Origin: Pseudacidovorax sp.
GTDB taxonomy: Bacteria; Pseudomonadota; Gammaproteobacteria; Burkholderiales; Burkholderiaceae_C
DNA length: 64,000 bases
Direction of reading: 5' to 3'
Assembly: GCF_017991995.1 (NCBI RefSeq)
Contig: NZ_JAGOPN010000004.1
Span: 1 to 64,000, forward strand
Shown: positions 51,762-60,886 of the stretch, piece by piece
Layout: each line of letters begins with the position of its first letter
Numbering within the stretch: position 1 is the first letter of the stretch
The notes under the pieces: model-generated
The model's database searches: none
Told to the model about the DNA's origin: nothing
The model's input: only the letters and a program-made list of their open reading frames with translations
Program-made: the position numbers and the translations under genes

Positions 51762-53411
51762 ATGACGTCCAGACCCTGGCTGGGAAGCTATCCCGAAGGC
51801 GCGAGCTGGAGCGCACCCCTGCGTCTGACGGCGCTCACGGCGCTGCTGGGCGACGCGGAGCGCCGCTGGCCGCAGCGTGTCGCCGTGCGCCAAGGCGACA
51901 CGGCGCTCGACTACGCCGCGCTGGCGCAGCATGTGCGGCGCGTGGCCGGCGGGCTGCGCGAACTCGGCGTGCGGCCAGGCGTGCATGTCGGCCTGTACCT
52001 GCCCAACGTGCCGCAGTACATCGTGGCCTTCTTCGCGGTGCTGCAGGCCGGCGGCACGGTGGTGAACTACTCGCCGCTCGATGCCGGCCAGACGCTGCGG
52101 CACAAGGTGGAGGACAGCCGCACCCAGCTGATGATCACCTTCGACGCGCCGGAGCTGCTGCAGAAGATGGCGCCCGTCGCTCAAGACGGGCTGCTGCAGA
52201 CGCTGGTCGTGGCGCGCGCGGACGACTTCGCGCACGCCGCAGCGCCGACGCCATTGCAACCCGGCCCGCGCGTCGCCTTCGCGGCCTTGCTGGCCGCCGA
52301 GGCCCTGGCCGCGCCCCATGTGCCGGCGGACCTTGCGCAGGCCATCGCCGTGCTGCAGTACACCGGCGGCACCACGGGGCAGCCCAAGGGCGCCATGCTG
52401 AGCCACGCCAACCTGAGCGCCGCGGTGTCGCAGGTGTGGCACACGCTCGTGGGCTCCGGCACGCTGGCGGAGGGCGAGGAGCGCTTTCTGGCCGTGCTGC
52501 CGCTGTTCCACATCTACGCGCTGGTGGTCAACCTGCTGTTCGGGCTGTCCATCGGTGCCGAGCTGTCGCTGCACCAGCGCTTCGACCTGGAGGCGACGCT
52601 GCGCGAGTTCGTCGAGCGCAAGACCACGGTCTTCCTCGGCGTGCCGACCATGTATGTGGCCTTCGTGGGCCATCCCGACATCGGCCGGCTCGACCTGTCC
52701 TCGCTCAAGTTCTGCAACTCGGGGGGCGCGCCGATTGCGGCCGAGGTCTACCAGGCCTTCGTGCGCATGGCCCAGTGCCGGCTGCAGGAGGGCTGGGGCA
52801 TGACCGAGACCTGCACCATGGCCACCGCCTCGCCCGGCTTCAGCCACTACCGGCCCGGCTCGTGCGGCATTCCCGTGCCCGGGGTGGACGTCAAGGTGAT
52901 CGACCTGCAGGATCAGCACGACCTGCCCAAGGGCGAGCATGGCGAGTTGTGCATCCGCGGCCCCAACGTGATGGCGGGCTACTGGAACCGGCCGGACGCC
53001 ACCGCCGAGGCCTTCACGCCCGACGGCTATCTGCGCACGGGCGACATCGGCTACATGACGCCCGACGGCTTCGTCTACATCGTGGACCGCACCAAGGACA
53101 TGCTGATCTGCGGTGGCTTCAACGTCTACCCGCGCAACATCGAGGAGGCGATCTACCGGCATCCCTCTGTCGAGGAGGTGATCGTGATCGGCGTCCCCGA
53201 TGCCTACCGCGGCCAGTCGCCCAAGGCCTTCATCAAGTTCAGGCCGGGCGCGCCGCGGCCCACGCTCGAAGCCCTGAAGACCTTCCTGGCCGACTACCTC
53301 GGCAAGCACGAGATGCTGCAGGCCATGGAAGCCCGTGACGAGCTGCCCAAGACGGCGGTGGGCAAGCTGTCGAAGAAGGATCTGCAGGCCGAAGTGGCTG
53401 CACGGGCCTGA
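51762..53411 (+). CDS. Acyl-CoA ligase (AMP-forming, fatty/aromatic acid type)
   Basis: This 549-residue ANL-superfamily ligase activates an organic acid to its CoA thioester through an acyl-adenylate. Motifs: P-loop YTGGTTGQPKGA (about 203-214), GWGMTET, YLRTGDIGY, VDRTKDMLICGG and the catalytic Lys of KTAVGKLSKKDL near the C-terminus. It resembles medium/long-chain or aryl-acid ligases; the substrate is open. Cotranscribed with the binding-protein gene four bases upstream, which suggests capture and activation of the same acid. Confidence 0.9.
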   Translation: MTSRPWLGSYPEGASWSAPLRLTALTALLGDAERRWPQRVAVRQGDTALDYAALAQHVRRVAGGLRELGVRPGVHVGLYLPNVPQYIVAFFAVLQAGGTVVNYSPLDAGQTLRHKVEDSRTQLMITFDAPELLQKMAPVAQDGLLQTLVVARADDFAHAAAPTPLQPGPRVAFAALLAAEALAAPHVPADLAQAIAVLQYTGGTTGQPKGAMLSHANLSAAVSQVWHTLVGSGTLAEGEERFLAVLPLFHIYALVVNLLFGLSIGAELSLHQRFDLEATLREFVERKTTVFLGVPTMYVAFVGHPDIGRLDLSSLKFCNSGGAPIAAEVYQAFVRMAQCRLQEGWGMTETCTMATASPGFSHYRPGSCGIPVPGVDVKVIDLQDQHDLPKGEHGELCIRGPNVMAGYWNRPDATAEAFTPDGYLRTGDIGYMTPDGFVYIVDRTKDMLICGGFNVYPRNIEEAIYRHPSVEEVIVIGVPDAYRGQSPKAFIKFRPGAPRPTLEALKTFLADYLGKHEMLQAMEARDELPKTAVGKLSKKDLQAEVAARA

Positions 53412-53467
53412 GCGCCCCGCCAGCCGGACGCGTCAAGCCCGGCCAGGGGCGGGCGGGGCGTGGCGTC

Positions 53468-54046
53468 TCAACGTCCGCGCCTGGCCAGCTTCAGGTGCAG
53501 CACCCCCATGCCCACCGCCAGCCCCGCGCCCCACCAGTAGTCCACCGGCAAGCCCAGCAGCCAGTGCGGATGCCAGTGCGCATGCACCGGGTCGAGCCGG
53601 GCCCAGCCATACGCCGGGTTGACCACGAACCACAGGCAGTCCTCGCTGACCCAGAAGGTGGCCAGGCCGCCCAGGGCCAGCACGAAGTCGCTCCAGCGCC
53701 AGCGGCCGTTGAAGGCCAGCGGCATGAAGAAGACCAGCAGCATGAAGCTGAACACCCAGGCGTGGTAGCCCGTCATGGCACGTCCGCCCCAGAAGATGTC
53801 GAGCAGCCAGTGGTGCTCGATGCGCCAGGTGGGCAGCGAGGTGGCCCAGCCCGCGCCGCCTTCGATCTGGATCTCGGCATTGGCGAAGAAGAAGCCCATT
53901 AGCAGCGCCCAGGCGTAGTAGCCGAGCACGCGGCGCAGGCTGCTGGCATGCCCTTCGGCCAGGGGTGTGGCGATGGTCCAGGTGAGGGGCGCGGTGGAGG
54001 CACGGCCCTCGGTGCGCGCACTGCGCGGCGGTCGGATGGCGCTCAT
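53468..54046 (-). CDS. Integral membrane protein of the glycosyltransferase operon
   Basis: This 192-residue protein has about five hydrophobic segments, including VLGYYAWALLMGFFFANAEI, WVFSFMLLVFFMPLAF and LLGLPVDYWWGAGLAVGMGV. It contains clustered Trp and His residues (DPVHAHWHPHW) that could lie at a membrane surface. I recognise no family. Its ATG overlaps the glycosyltransferase stop by four bases, so it should act with that enzyme, for example in handling a glycolipid. Confidence 0.8.
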   Translation of the reverse strand: MSAIRPPRSARTEGRASTAPLTWTIATPLAEGHASSLRRVLGYYAWALLMGFFFANAEIQIEGGAGWATSLPTWRIEHHWLLDIFWGGRAMTGYHAWVFSFMLLVFFMPLAFNGRWRWSDFVLALGGLATFWVSEDCLWFVVNPAYGWARLDPVHAHWHPHWLLGLPVDYWWGAGLAVGMGVLHLKLARRGR

Positions 54047-55191
54047 CGGCCGGCTCCTTCGATCACCTGCGTCAACACGGCGCGCGCGGCGCCCGGCTTG
54101 CCCAGCGCGCGGCTGCGCTCGGCCATGGCCCGCAGTCGCGGCACGTCGGCCATCAGGCGGGCGATCTTGTAGTCCAGGCCGATGGCGTCGTCGGTGAGCC
54201 AGGCGGCGCCTTCCTCCAGCAGGTGGATGGCGTTGTGCTCCTCCTGCCCCGGGATGGGCGAGGTCAGCAGCATGGGCCGGCCCAGCGCCATGCATTCGGA
54301 GATGGTGAGCCCGCCGGGCTTGGTGACCACCAGGTCGGCGGCGGTCATCAGCCGGTCCATCTCGGTGGTGAAGCCGATGGGCAGCAACCGGCCGGCGTGC
54401 TGCGCGGCCAGTGCCTGCAGTTGCGCGTGGGCCTCGGCATTGCGGCCGGCCACGGCGACGAGCTGGAAGTCCTGTCCCGGCAGTGCGAGCACGCGCCGCG
54501 CCATGCTGGGCAGGTCCCCCACGCCGGCGCCGCCCGAGACCATCAGCACCACGCCGCGCGCGGCGTCCAGGCCCAGGCTGCGCACGGCGGCCTCGCGCTC
54601 GGCGGTGGCCACGTCGAAGGCCGGCATCACCGGGATGCCCGTGACATGGATGCGTGCCGCCGGAAGGCCGCGGGCGCGCATGCGGAAAGCCACCTCTTCA
54701 TTGGCCGCGAAGTAGCCGGCCAAGCCCGGCACGATCCACATGTTGTGCAAGTCGTAGTCGGTCACCTGCAGCCACAGCGAGGCGGAAAGTCGCGCACGCT
54801 GCTGCTCGCGCGCCAGCAGCTCCGCCGGCAGGAAGTGGGTGCAGACGATGGCATCGGGCCGCTCTCGGGCGATCTGGCGCAGCAGGTCGCGGGCGCTCAG
54901 CCGCTCGATGCCGCGGCGCAGGCGCTGCGAGGCGGCGCTGTGCGGCGTGGCGTCGGCCTTGCCGTGCAGGTACGACCACACGTCGGGCGCGCGGTTGACG
55001 AGCCTGATGTACCAGTCGGTGTAGACCTTGCGGAAGCCCGCGGCCACATGCGCCATCGCGTCGATGTGCACGCATTGCCAGCCGGGCCAGTGCAGCTGCG
55101 CCGTGGCCGCGAGGGCCTGCGCGGCACGGACATGGCCGTTGCCTGCGCTGACGCTGAGCATGAGAAGCTTGCCGGGTTGCTGAGGTGTCAT
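54043..55191 (-). CDS. MGDG synthase-like/GT28-type glycosyltransferase
   Basis: This 382-residue protein resembles monogalactosyldiacylglycerol synthases and processive diacylglycerol glucosyltransferases. The N-terminal lipid-acceptor domain starts LLMLSVSAGNGHVRAAQALA, with AHVAAGFRKVYTDWYIRLVN and DAIVCTHFLPAELLA. The C-terminal GT-B domain has VLMVSGGAGVGDLP and the donor-binding VTKPGGLTISECMALGRPML. It probably transfers a sugar to a lipid at the inner membrane face. It overlaps the Crp/Fnr gene upstream and the membrane-protein gene downstream by four bases each. Confidence 0.87.
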   Translation of the reverse strand: MTPQQPGKLLMLSVSAGNGHVRAAQALAATAQLHWPGWQCVHIDAMAHVAAGFRKVYTDWYIRLVNRAPDVWSYLHGKADATPHSAASQRLRRGIERLSARDLLRQIARERPDAIVCTHFLPAELLAREQQRARLSASLWLQVTDYDLHNMWIVPGLAGYFAANEEVAFRMRARGLPAARIHVTGIPVMPAFDVATAEREAAVRSLGLDAARGVVLMVSGGAGVGDLPSMARRVLALPGQDFQLVAVAGRNAEAHAQLQALAAQHAGRLLPIGFTTEMDRLMTAADLVVTKPGGLTISECMALGRPMLLTSPIPGQEEHNAIHLLEEGAAWLTDDAIGLDYKIARLMADVPRLRAMAERSRALGKPGAARAVLTQVIEGAGR

Positions 55192-55967
55192 GGTTCGGTG
55201 TTCTGGCGGCGCGCCGCGCGCCGTCCCTGTGGGGCGCGTCCTCCCTGCCGCAGCGCGGGCAGGTCGAGCACCCGCAGTCCACCGTACTCTACGTGTATGA
55301 CACCTTGTGAGGAGAGCGCCATCAGCGACTCGTTGACCCGCTGGCGTGACAAACCCACGAGATAGGCGAGTTCCTGCTGGGTGATGCGCAGCATCTCGCC
55401 CACGCGCGGGAACAGCACCGGGTTGAACAGGGCCGCCAGGTTGCGCGCCACGCGGGCGTCGGTGTTGTTGAGGCGGTCGATCTCCACTGCCGCGATGAAC
55501 TGGCCCAGCCGCTCGTTGAGCTGGTTCATGACGAAGCGGTTGAAGCCGATGGAATGGTCGAGCAGCCAGTGGAAGCTGTCCAGCGGCAGGCCGGCCACCA
55601 CGCTGCGCCGCAGCGCGCTCACGTTGTAGCGGTAGGGTTCGCGCTTGATGGCCGTGCCCTCGCCGAACCAGCCGCCCGGCGACAGGCCGCTGTAGGTGAC
55701 CTGGCTGCCATCGGCGCGGTCGTTGCTCATCTTGAGCAGGCCCTCGATCACCCCGAACCAGTAGGTGGGCGCGCGACCCACGCGGCAGACCTGCTCGCCC
55801 ACCTCGGCCTCGCCCACCACCAGTGCGGACTCGGCCCGGCGGCGTTCCGCGGGCGCCAGCGCATCGAGCCAGGGAATCGCCTGCAGTTCGGCCTCGGTGG
55901 CAGGGCGCACCCGGTCGCGGATCCCACGGACAGTGGCCTTGACGCTGCGTTGGCTTCGTTCGCCCAT
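55188..55967 (-). CDS. Crp/Fnr-family transcriptional regulator
   Basis: This 259-residue regulator has a cyclic-nucleotide-binding-type sensor domain (GEQVCRVGRAPTYWFGVIEG, then GGWFGEGTAIKREPYRYNVS), a long dimer helix and a C-terminal winged helix with ITQQELAYLVGLSRQRVNES. No Fnr-type cysteine cluster is present near the N-terminus. Start at 55967 (MGERSQRSVKAT). An ATG at 56027 would run across the operator. It leads the operon with the glycosyltransferase and membrane protein and is divergent from the acyl-CoA ligase/liv operon, with a TGTCG-N6-CGACA site between. Confidence 0.92.
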   Translation of the reverse strand: MGERSQRSVKATVRGIRDRVRPATEAELQAIPWLDALAPAERRRAESALVVGEAEVGEQVCRVGRAPTYWFGVIEGLLKMSNDRADGSQVTYSGLSPGGWFGEGTAIKREPYRYNVSALRRSVVAGLPLDSFHWLLDHSIGFNRFVMNQLNERLGQFIAAVEIDRLNNTDARVARNLAALFNPVLFPRVGEMLRITQQELAYLVGLSRQRVNESLMALSSQGVIHVEYGGLRVLDLPALRQGGRAPQGRRAARRQNTEP

Positions 55968-55999
55968 GGGGAAAGTCCCGAGAGTGGAGTCCCTAGGAT

Positions 56000-56015
56000 T
56001 GTCGTCACAACGACA
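56000..56015. promoter_or_regulatory. Crp/Fnr-type operator in the divergent promoter
   Basis: TGTCG-TCACAA-CGACA is a 16-bp palindrome with the 5-6-5 layout of Crp/Fnr sites (compare TGTGA-N6-TCACA). It lies in the 82-base gap between the Crp/Fnr gene and the divergent ligase/liv operon. Confidence 0.65.
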
Positions 56016-56049
56016 CCACGACGTCAAAGTGGCGCCTAAATTGCGCGGC

Positions 56050-58014
56050 GTGGAACCTCAAGCCAACACCTTCCCTCGCCTCTTGATGGCGCATGCGCGC
56101 CAGCGTCCGGATGCGCCCGCCGTGCGCGAGAAGGACCTGGGCATCTGGCAGACCTGGAACTGGTCGCAGGCCGCGACCGAAGTGCGCGAGCTGGCCTGCG
56201 GCCTGGCCAGCCTGGGCTTTGCGGCCGGCGCCAACCTGGCCATCGTGGGCGCCAACCGGCCGCACCTGTACTTCGCGGTGGTGGCGGCCCAGAGCGTGGG
56301 CGGCGTGCCGGTGCCGCTCTACCAGGACGCGGCCGCCGCAGAGATGGTGTTCATGCTCGACGACGCCGGCATCGAGTTCGTCTTCGCCGAGGACCAGGAG
56401 CAGGTGGACAAGCTGCTCGAATGCCGCGAGCTGCAGCAGGCCGCCAAGCCGGGCAGCGCCGGCCTGCGCACCATCGTCTACGACGATCCGCGCGGCCTGC
56501 GCCACTACGACCAGCCCGGCCTGATGAGCTACGAGCAGCTGCGTGCGCTGGGCCGGGCCTTCGATGCCGCCACGCCCGGTTTCTTCGACCGCGCGGTGGC
56601 GGCCGGCCAGCCCGACGACGTGGCCGTGATCCTCTACACCTCGGGCACCACCGGCCGGCCCAAGGGCGTGTGCCAGACGCATGCCAGCTTCATGTCCGCG
56701 GGCCGCGGCGGCGTCGAGACCGACCGCCTGGGCCCCGGCGACGACATCATGAGCTACCTGCCCATGGCCTGGGTGGGCGACCACCTGTTCTCGGTGGCGC
56801 AATGGCTGGTGGGCGGCTTCACGCTCAACTGCCCCGAGTCCGCCGCCACCGTGATGAACGACATGCGCGAGATCGGGCCCAGCTACTACTTCGGCCCGCC
56901 ACGCACCTTCGAGGGCCTGCTCACGGCCGTGTCGATCCGCATGGAAGATGCCGCCGCGCCCAAGCGCTGGATGTATGCGAAGTTCATGGCCCTGGCCCGC
57001 CGCGTGGGCGCCGACATCCTGGCCGGCCGGCCGGTGGGCTTGGCCGACCGGCTGATGTATGGGCTGGGCAACCTGATGGTCTACGGCCCGTTGCGCAACG
57101 TGCTGGGCATGAGCCGCATCCGCGTGGCCTACACCGCCGGCGCGGCCATCGGGCCCGACCTGTTTCGCTTCTACCGCTCCATCGGCGTCAACCTCAAGCA
57201 GTTCTACGGCCAGACCGAGACCTGTGCCTATGTGTGCCTGCAGCGCGACGGCGACGTCAAGCTCACCAGCGTGGGCACGGCCGCGCCGGGCATGGAGCTC
57301 AAGATCGCCGACAGCGGCGAGGTGCTGGTGCGTGGCGTCTCCGTGCTCAAGGAGTACTACAAGCGCCCCGATGCCACGGCCGAGGTGCTCGATGCCGAGG
57401 GTTACTTCCACACCGGCGATGCCGGCGTGATCGACCACGAGGGCCACCTGCGCATCATCGACCGCGCCAAGGACGTGGGCCGCCTGGCGGGCGGCGCGAT
57501 GTTTGCGCCGAACTACATCGAGAACAAGCTCAAGTTCTTCCCGCAGATCAAGGAGGCCGTGTGCTTCGGCCATGCGCGCGAGGAGGTCTGCGCCTTCATC
57601 AACATCGACTACGAGGCCGTGGGCAACTGGGCCGAGCGTCGCGCGCTGCCCTACGGGGGCTATGTGGACCTGGCGGGCAAGGCCGAGGTGCTGCAGCTGG
57701 TGCGCGAATGTATCGAGCAGGTCAATGCCGATCTGGCCGCGGAGGAGGGCATGGAAGCCACGCAGATCGCGCGCTTCCTGGTGCTGCACAAGGAGCTGGA
57801 CCCGGACGACGACGAGCTCACCCGCACCCGCAAAGTCCGCCGCGGCTTCATCGCCGACAAGTACGCCGTGCTGGTCGAGGCGCTCTATGCCGGCAAGACC
57901 GAGCAGTTCATCGAGACCCAGGTCAAGTTCGAGGACGGTCGCACCGGCAGCGTGAGCGCCACGCTCAAGATCGTGGAAGCGCGCTGCTTCCCCTCCATGA
58001 AGGCTGCTGCATGA
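56050..58014 (+). CDS. Long AMP-forming acyl-CoA synthetase of a liv-type transporter operon
   Basis: This 654-residue acyl-CoA synthetase has the longer LACS-type architecture: P-loop LYTSGTTGRPKG, YGQTETCAYVC, GYFHTGDAGVIDHEG, IDRAKDVGRLAGG and APNYIENKLKFFPQIKEAVC. It would activate the imported acid. No ATG precedes the homologous start EPQANTFPRLL, so I use the GTG at 56050. TTG at 56041 is an alternative, and neither has a good ribosome site. It is the first gene of the operon continuing with livG (ATGA overlap) and under probable Crp/Fnr control. Confidence 0.9.
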   Translation: MEPQANTFPRLLMAHARQRPDAPAVREKDLGIWQTWNWSQAATEVRELACGLASLGFAAGANLAIVGANRPHLYFAVVAAQSVGGVPVPLYQDAAAAEMVFMLDDAGIEFVFAEDQEQVDKLLECRELQQAAKPGSAGLRTIVYDDPRGLRHYDQPGLMSYEQLRALGRAFDAATPGFFDRAVAAGQPDDVAVILYTSGTTGRPKGVCQTHASFMSAGRGGVETDRLGPGDDIMSYLPMAWVGDHLFSVAQWLVGGFTLNCPESAATVMNDMREIGPSYYFGPPRTFEGLLTAVSIRMEDAAAPKRWMYAKFMALARRVGADILAGRPVGLADRLMYGLGNLMVYGPLRNVLGMSRIRVAYTAGAAIGPDLFRFYRSIGVNLKQFYGQTETCAYVCLQRDGDVKLTSVGTAAPGMELKIADSGEVLVRGVSVLKEYYKRPDATAEVLDAEGYFHTGDAGVIDHEGHLRIIDRAKDVGRLAGGAMFAPNYIENKLKFFPQIKEAVCFGHAREEVCAFINIDYEAVGNWAERRALPYGGYVDLAGKAEVLQLVRECIEQVNADLAAEEGMEATQIARFLVLHKELDPDDDELTRTRKVRRGFIADKYAVLVEALYAGKTEQFIETQVKFEDGRTGSVSATLKIVEARCFPSMKAAA

Positions 58015-58844
58015 ACGCGACGACCGCCCAGGAGCTGGCCATGGCCGCCAGCGCACCCGCCCAGGGACGCCGCATCGGGGACGTGATCCTCGACGTGCAG
58101 AACATCACCCTGCGCTTCGGCGGCGTCAAGGCGCTCACGGACATCAGCTTCGATGTGCGCGAGCACGAGGTGCGCTCCATCATCGGGCCCAACGGTGCCG
58201 GCAAGAGCTCGATGCTCAACTGCATCAACGGCGTCTACCAGCCGCAGGAGGGGCAGATCACCTTCCGCGGCCAGACCTTCCGCCACATGAACTCGCGCCA
58301 GGTGGCCGAGATGGGCGTGGCCCGGACCTTCCAGAACCTGGCCCTGTTCAAGGGCATGAGCGTGCTGGACAACATCATGACCGGCCGCAACCTCAAGATG
58401 AAGTGCGGCCTGCTCGCCCAGGCCTTCCGCCTGGGCCCGGCCGAGCGCGAGGAGATCCGCCACCGCGAGTTCGTCGAACGCATCATCGACTTCCTGGAGA
58501 TCCAGGCCTGGCGCAAGACGCCGGTGGGCCGCCTGCCCTACGGTCTGCAGAAGCGCGTGGATCTGGGGCGCGCCCTGGCCATGGAGCCGCAGGTGCTGCT
58601 GCTGGACGAGCCCATGGCCGGCATGAACGTCGAGGAGAAGCAGGACATGAGCCGCTTCATCCTGGACGTGAACGACGAGTTCGGCACCACCATCGTGCTG
58701 ATCGAGCACGACATGGGCGTGGTGATGGACATCAGCGACCGCGTCGTGGTGCTGGACTACGGCAAGAAGATCGGGGACGGCACGCCCGACGAGGTGCGCA
58801 ACAACCCCGAAGTGATTCGGGCCTACCTCGGAGCGGAGCATTGA
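58011..58844 (+). CDS. livG: ABC transporter ATP-binding protein LivG
   Basis: This 277-residue ATPase has Walker A GPNGAGKSS, the LPYGLQKRVDLGRALAM signature region, Walker B LLLDEPMAGM and the IEHDMGV switch. A 25-residue N-terminal extension precedes the core. Its ATG overlaps the ligase stop by four bases, and livH follows one base after its own stop. Confidence 0.93.
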   Translation: MNATTAQELAMAASAPAQGRRIGDVILDVQNITLRFGGVKALTDISFDVREHEVRSIIGPNGAGKSSMLNCINGVYQPQEGQITFRGQTFRHMNSRQVAEMGVARTFQNLALFKGMSVLDNIMTGRNLKMKCGLLAQAFRLGPAEREEIRHREFVERIIDFLEIQAWRKTPVGRLPYGLQKRVDLGRALAMEPQVLLLDEPMAGMNVEEKQDMSRFILDVNDEFGTTIVLIEHDMGVVMDISDRVVVLDYGKKIGDGTPDEVRNNPEVIRAYLGAEH

Positions 58845-58845
58845 G

Positions 58846-59775
58846 ATGGGGTTCTTCCTAGAGACTCTTTTCGGCGGCCTGATGGTGGGCATGCTGTATT
58901 CGCTGATCGCCCTGGGCTTCGTGCTCATCTACAAGGCCAGCGGCGTCTTCAACTTCGCGCAGGGCGCCATGGTGCTGTTCGCGGCGCTGGCCATGGCGCG
59001 CTTCGCGGAGTGGTTTCCCAAGCTGCTGGGCTTCGACAGCCTGCTGCTGGCCAACCTGCTGGCCTTCGTCGCGGCCATGGGCGTGATGGTGATCGTGGCC
59101 TGGCTGATCGAGCGGCTGGCGCTGTCGAAGCTGGTCAACCAGGAGCACATCACGCTGCTCATGGCCACGCTGGGCATCACTTACTTCCTCGACGGCCTGG
59201 GCCAGACGCTGTTCGGCAACGACATCTACAAGATCGACGTCGGCATGCCCAAGGACCCGATGATGCTGTTCGAAGGCACCTTCGAAGGTGGCCTGCTGGT
59301 CAGCAAGGAAGACCTCATCGCCGCGGGGGTGGCCGCCGCGCTGGTGCTCGCGCTGAGCCTGTTCTTCCAGAAGACCTCCACCGGCCGCGCGTTGCGCGCC
59401 GTGGCCGACGACCACCAAGCCGCGCAGTCCATCGGTATTCCGCTCAACCGCATCTGGGTGATCGTGTGGTCGGTGGCCGGCTTCGCGGCGCTGGTGGCCG
59501 GGATCATCTGGGGCTCCAAGCTGGGCGTGCAGTTCTCGCTGTCGCTGGTGGCGCTCAAGGCGCTGCCGGTGGTGATCCTGGGTGGCCTCACCTCGGTGCC
59601 TGGCGCCATCATCGGCGGGCTGCTGATCGGCGTGGGCGAGAAGCTGTCCGAGATCTACCTCGGCCCGATGCTGGGCGGCGGCATCGAGATCTGGTTCGCG
59701 TATGTGCTCGCGCTTGTCTTCCTGCTCGTGCGGCCCCAGGGCCTGTTCGGCGAAAAGATCATTGATCGCGTCTGA
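58846..59775 (+). CDS. livH: Branched-chain-type ABC transporter permease LivH
   Basis: This 309-residue permease has LivH signatures GLMVGMLYSLIALGFVLIYK, SGVFNFAQGAMVLFAALAM, the coupling segment STGRALRAVADDHQAAQSIG and the closing VVILGGLTSVPGAIIGGLLIG. It pairs with LivM ten bases downstream. The operon context (two CoA ligases) argues for import of a carboxylic acid other than an amino acid. Confidence 0.92.
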   Translation: MGFFLETLFGGLMVGMLYSLIALGFVLIYKASGVFNFAQGAMVLFAALAMARFAEWFPKLLGFDSLLLANLLAFVAAMGVMVIVAWLIERLALSKLVNQEHITLLMATLGITYFLDGLGQTLFGNDIYKIDVGMPKDPMMLFEGTFEGGLLVSKEDLIAAGVAAALVLALSLFFQKTSTGRALRAVADDHQAAQSIGIPLNRIWVIVWSVAGFAALVAGIIWGSKLGVQFSLSLVALKALPVVILGGLTSVPGAIIGGLLIGVGEKLSEIYLGPMLGGGIEIWFAYVLALVFLLVRPQGLFGEKIIDRV

Positions 59776-59784
59776 AGGACCGTC

Positions 59785-60849
59785 ATGCTGTACAGAGAGA
59801 ACGGACAGTTCAAGTCAAGCTATAGGGCCGACCAGCAGATCTTTCCGATCCTGCAGGACCGCGTCGCCATCCTCGCGCTGCTGGTGGTGGCCTTCGCCGC
59901 GGTGCCGGCGCTGGCGTCAGAATACTGGCTGCGCGCCATCCTCACGCCCTTCCTCATCCTCTCGCTGGCCGCGCTGGGGCTGAACATCCTGGTGGGCTAC
60001 TGCGGGCAGATCTCGCTGGGCACCGGGGCCTTCATGGCGGTCGGCGCCTATGCGGCCTACAACTTTCATGTGCGCATCGAAGGCATGCCGCTGATCGCCT
60101 CGCTGCTGCTGGGCGGGCTGTGCGCCACCGGCGTGGGCGTGCTCTTCGGCATACCCAGCTTGCGCATCAAGGGCCTGTACCTCGCGGTGGCTACGCTGGC
60201 CGCGCAGTTCTTCACCGACTGGGCCTTCCTGCGCATCCAGTGGTTCACCAACAACTCGGCCTCGGGCTCGGTGAGCGTGGCAGGACTCAACGTGTTCGGC
60301 CTGCCGGTGGAGACGCCGGCCCAGAAGTACCTGCTGTGCCTGGCCTTCGTCAGCGTGTTCGCGCTGCTGGCCAAGAACCTCACGCGCAGCAGCATCGGCC
60401 GCGAGTGGATGGCCATGCGCGACATGGACGTGGCCGCCGCCGTCATCGGCATCCGGCCGGTCTACGCCAAGCTCACCGCCTTCGCGGTCAGCAGCTTCAT
60501 CGTGGGTGTGGCGGGCGCGCTGTGGGGCTTCGTGCACCTGGGCGCGTGGGAGCCGGCGGCCTTCAGCATCGACCGCTCTTTCCAGCTGCTGTTCATGGTG
60601 ATCATCGGCGGCCTGGGCTCGATCATGGGCAGCTTCTTCGGCGCGGCCTTCATCGTGCTGCTGCCCATCTTCCTGAACCAGTTGCCGGGGTGGTTCGGCC
60701 TGTCGATGTCGACGGCGCTCGCCTCGCACCTCGAATTCATGATCTTCGGCGCGCTGATCGTGTTCTTCCTGATCGTGGAGCCGCATGGCCTGGCTCGGCT
60801 GTGGTCCACGTTCAAAGAGAAATTGCGCCTGTGGCCCTTCCCGCATTGA
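59785..60849 (+). CDS. livM: Branched-chain-type ABC transporter permease LivM
   Basis: This 354-residue permease has a soluble N-terminal head of about 25 residues (MLYRENGQFKSSYRADQQ), then LNILVGYCGQISLGTGAFMA, PSLRIKGLYLAVATLAAQFF, the coupling segment RSSIGREWMAMRDMDVAAAV and MVIIGGLGSIMGSFFGAAFI. This is the typical LivM pattern. It completes the membrane channel with LivH. Confidence 0.92.
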   Translation: MLYRENGQFKSSYRADQQIFPILQDRVAILALLVVAFAAVPALASEYWLRAILTPFLILSLAALGLNILVGYCGQISLGTGAFMAVGAYAAYNFHVRIEGMPLIASLLLGGLCATGVGVLFGIPSLRIKGLYLAVATLAAQFFTDWAFLRIQWFTNNSASGSVSVAGLNVFGLPVETPAQKYLLCLAFVSVFALLAKNLTRSSIGREWMAMRDMDVAAAVIGIRPVYAKLTAFAVSSFIVGVAGALWGFVHLGAWEPAAFSIDRSFQLLFMVIIGGLGSIMGSFFGAAFIVLLPIFLNQLPGWFGLSMSTALASHLEFMIFGALIVFFLIVEPHGLARLWSTFKEKLRLWPFPH

Positions 60850-60886
60850 GTTCCCGTCGTTCATGCCCAACCAGAAGGAGACAACC

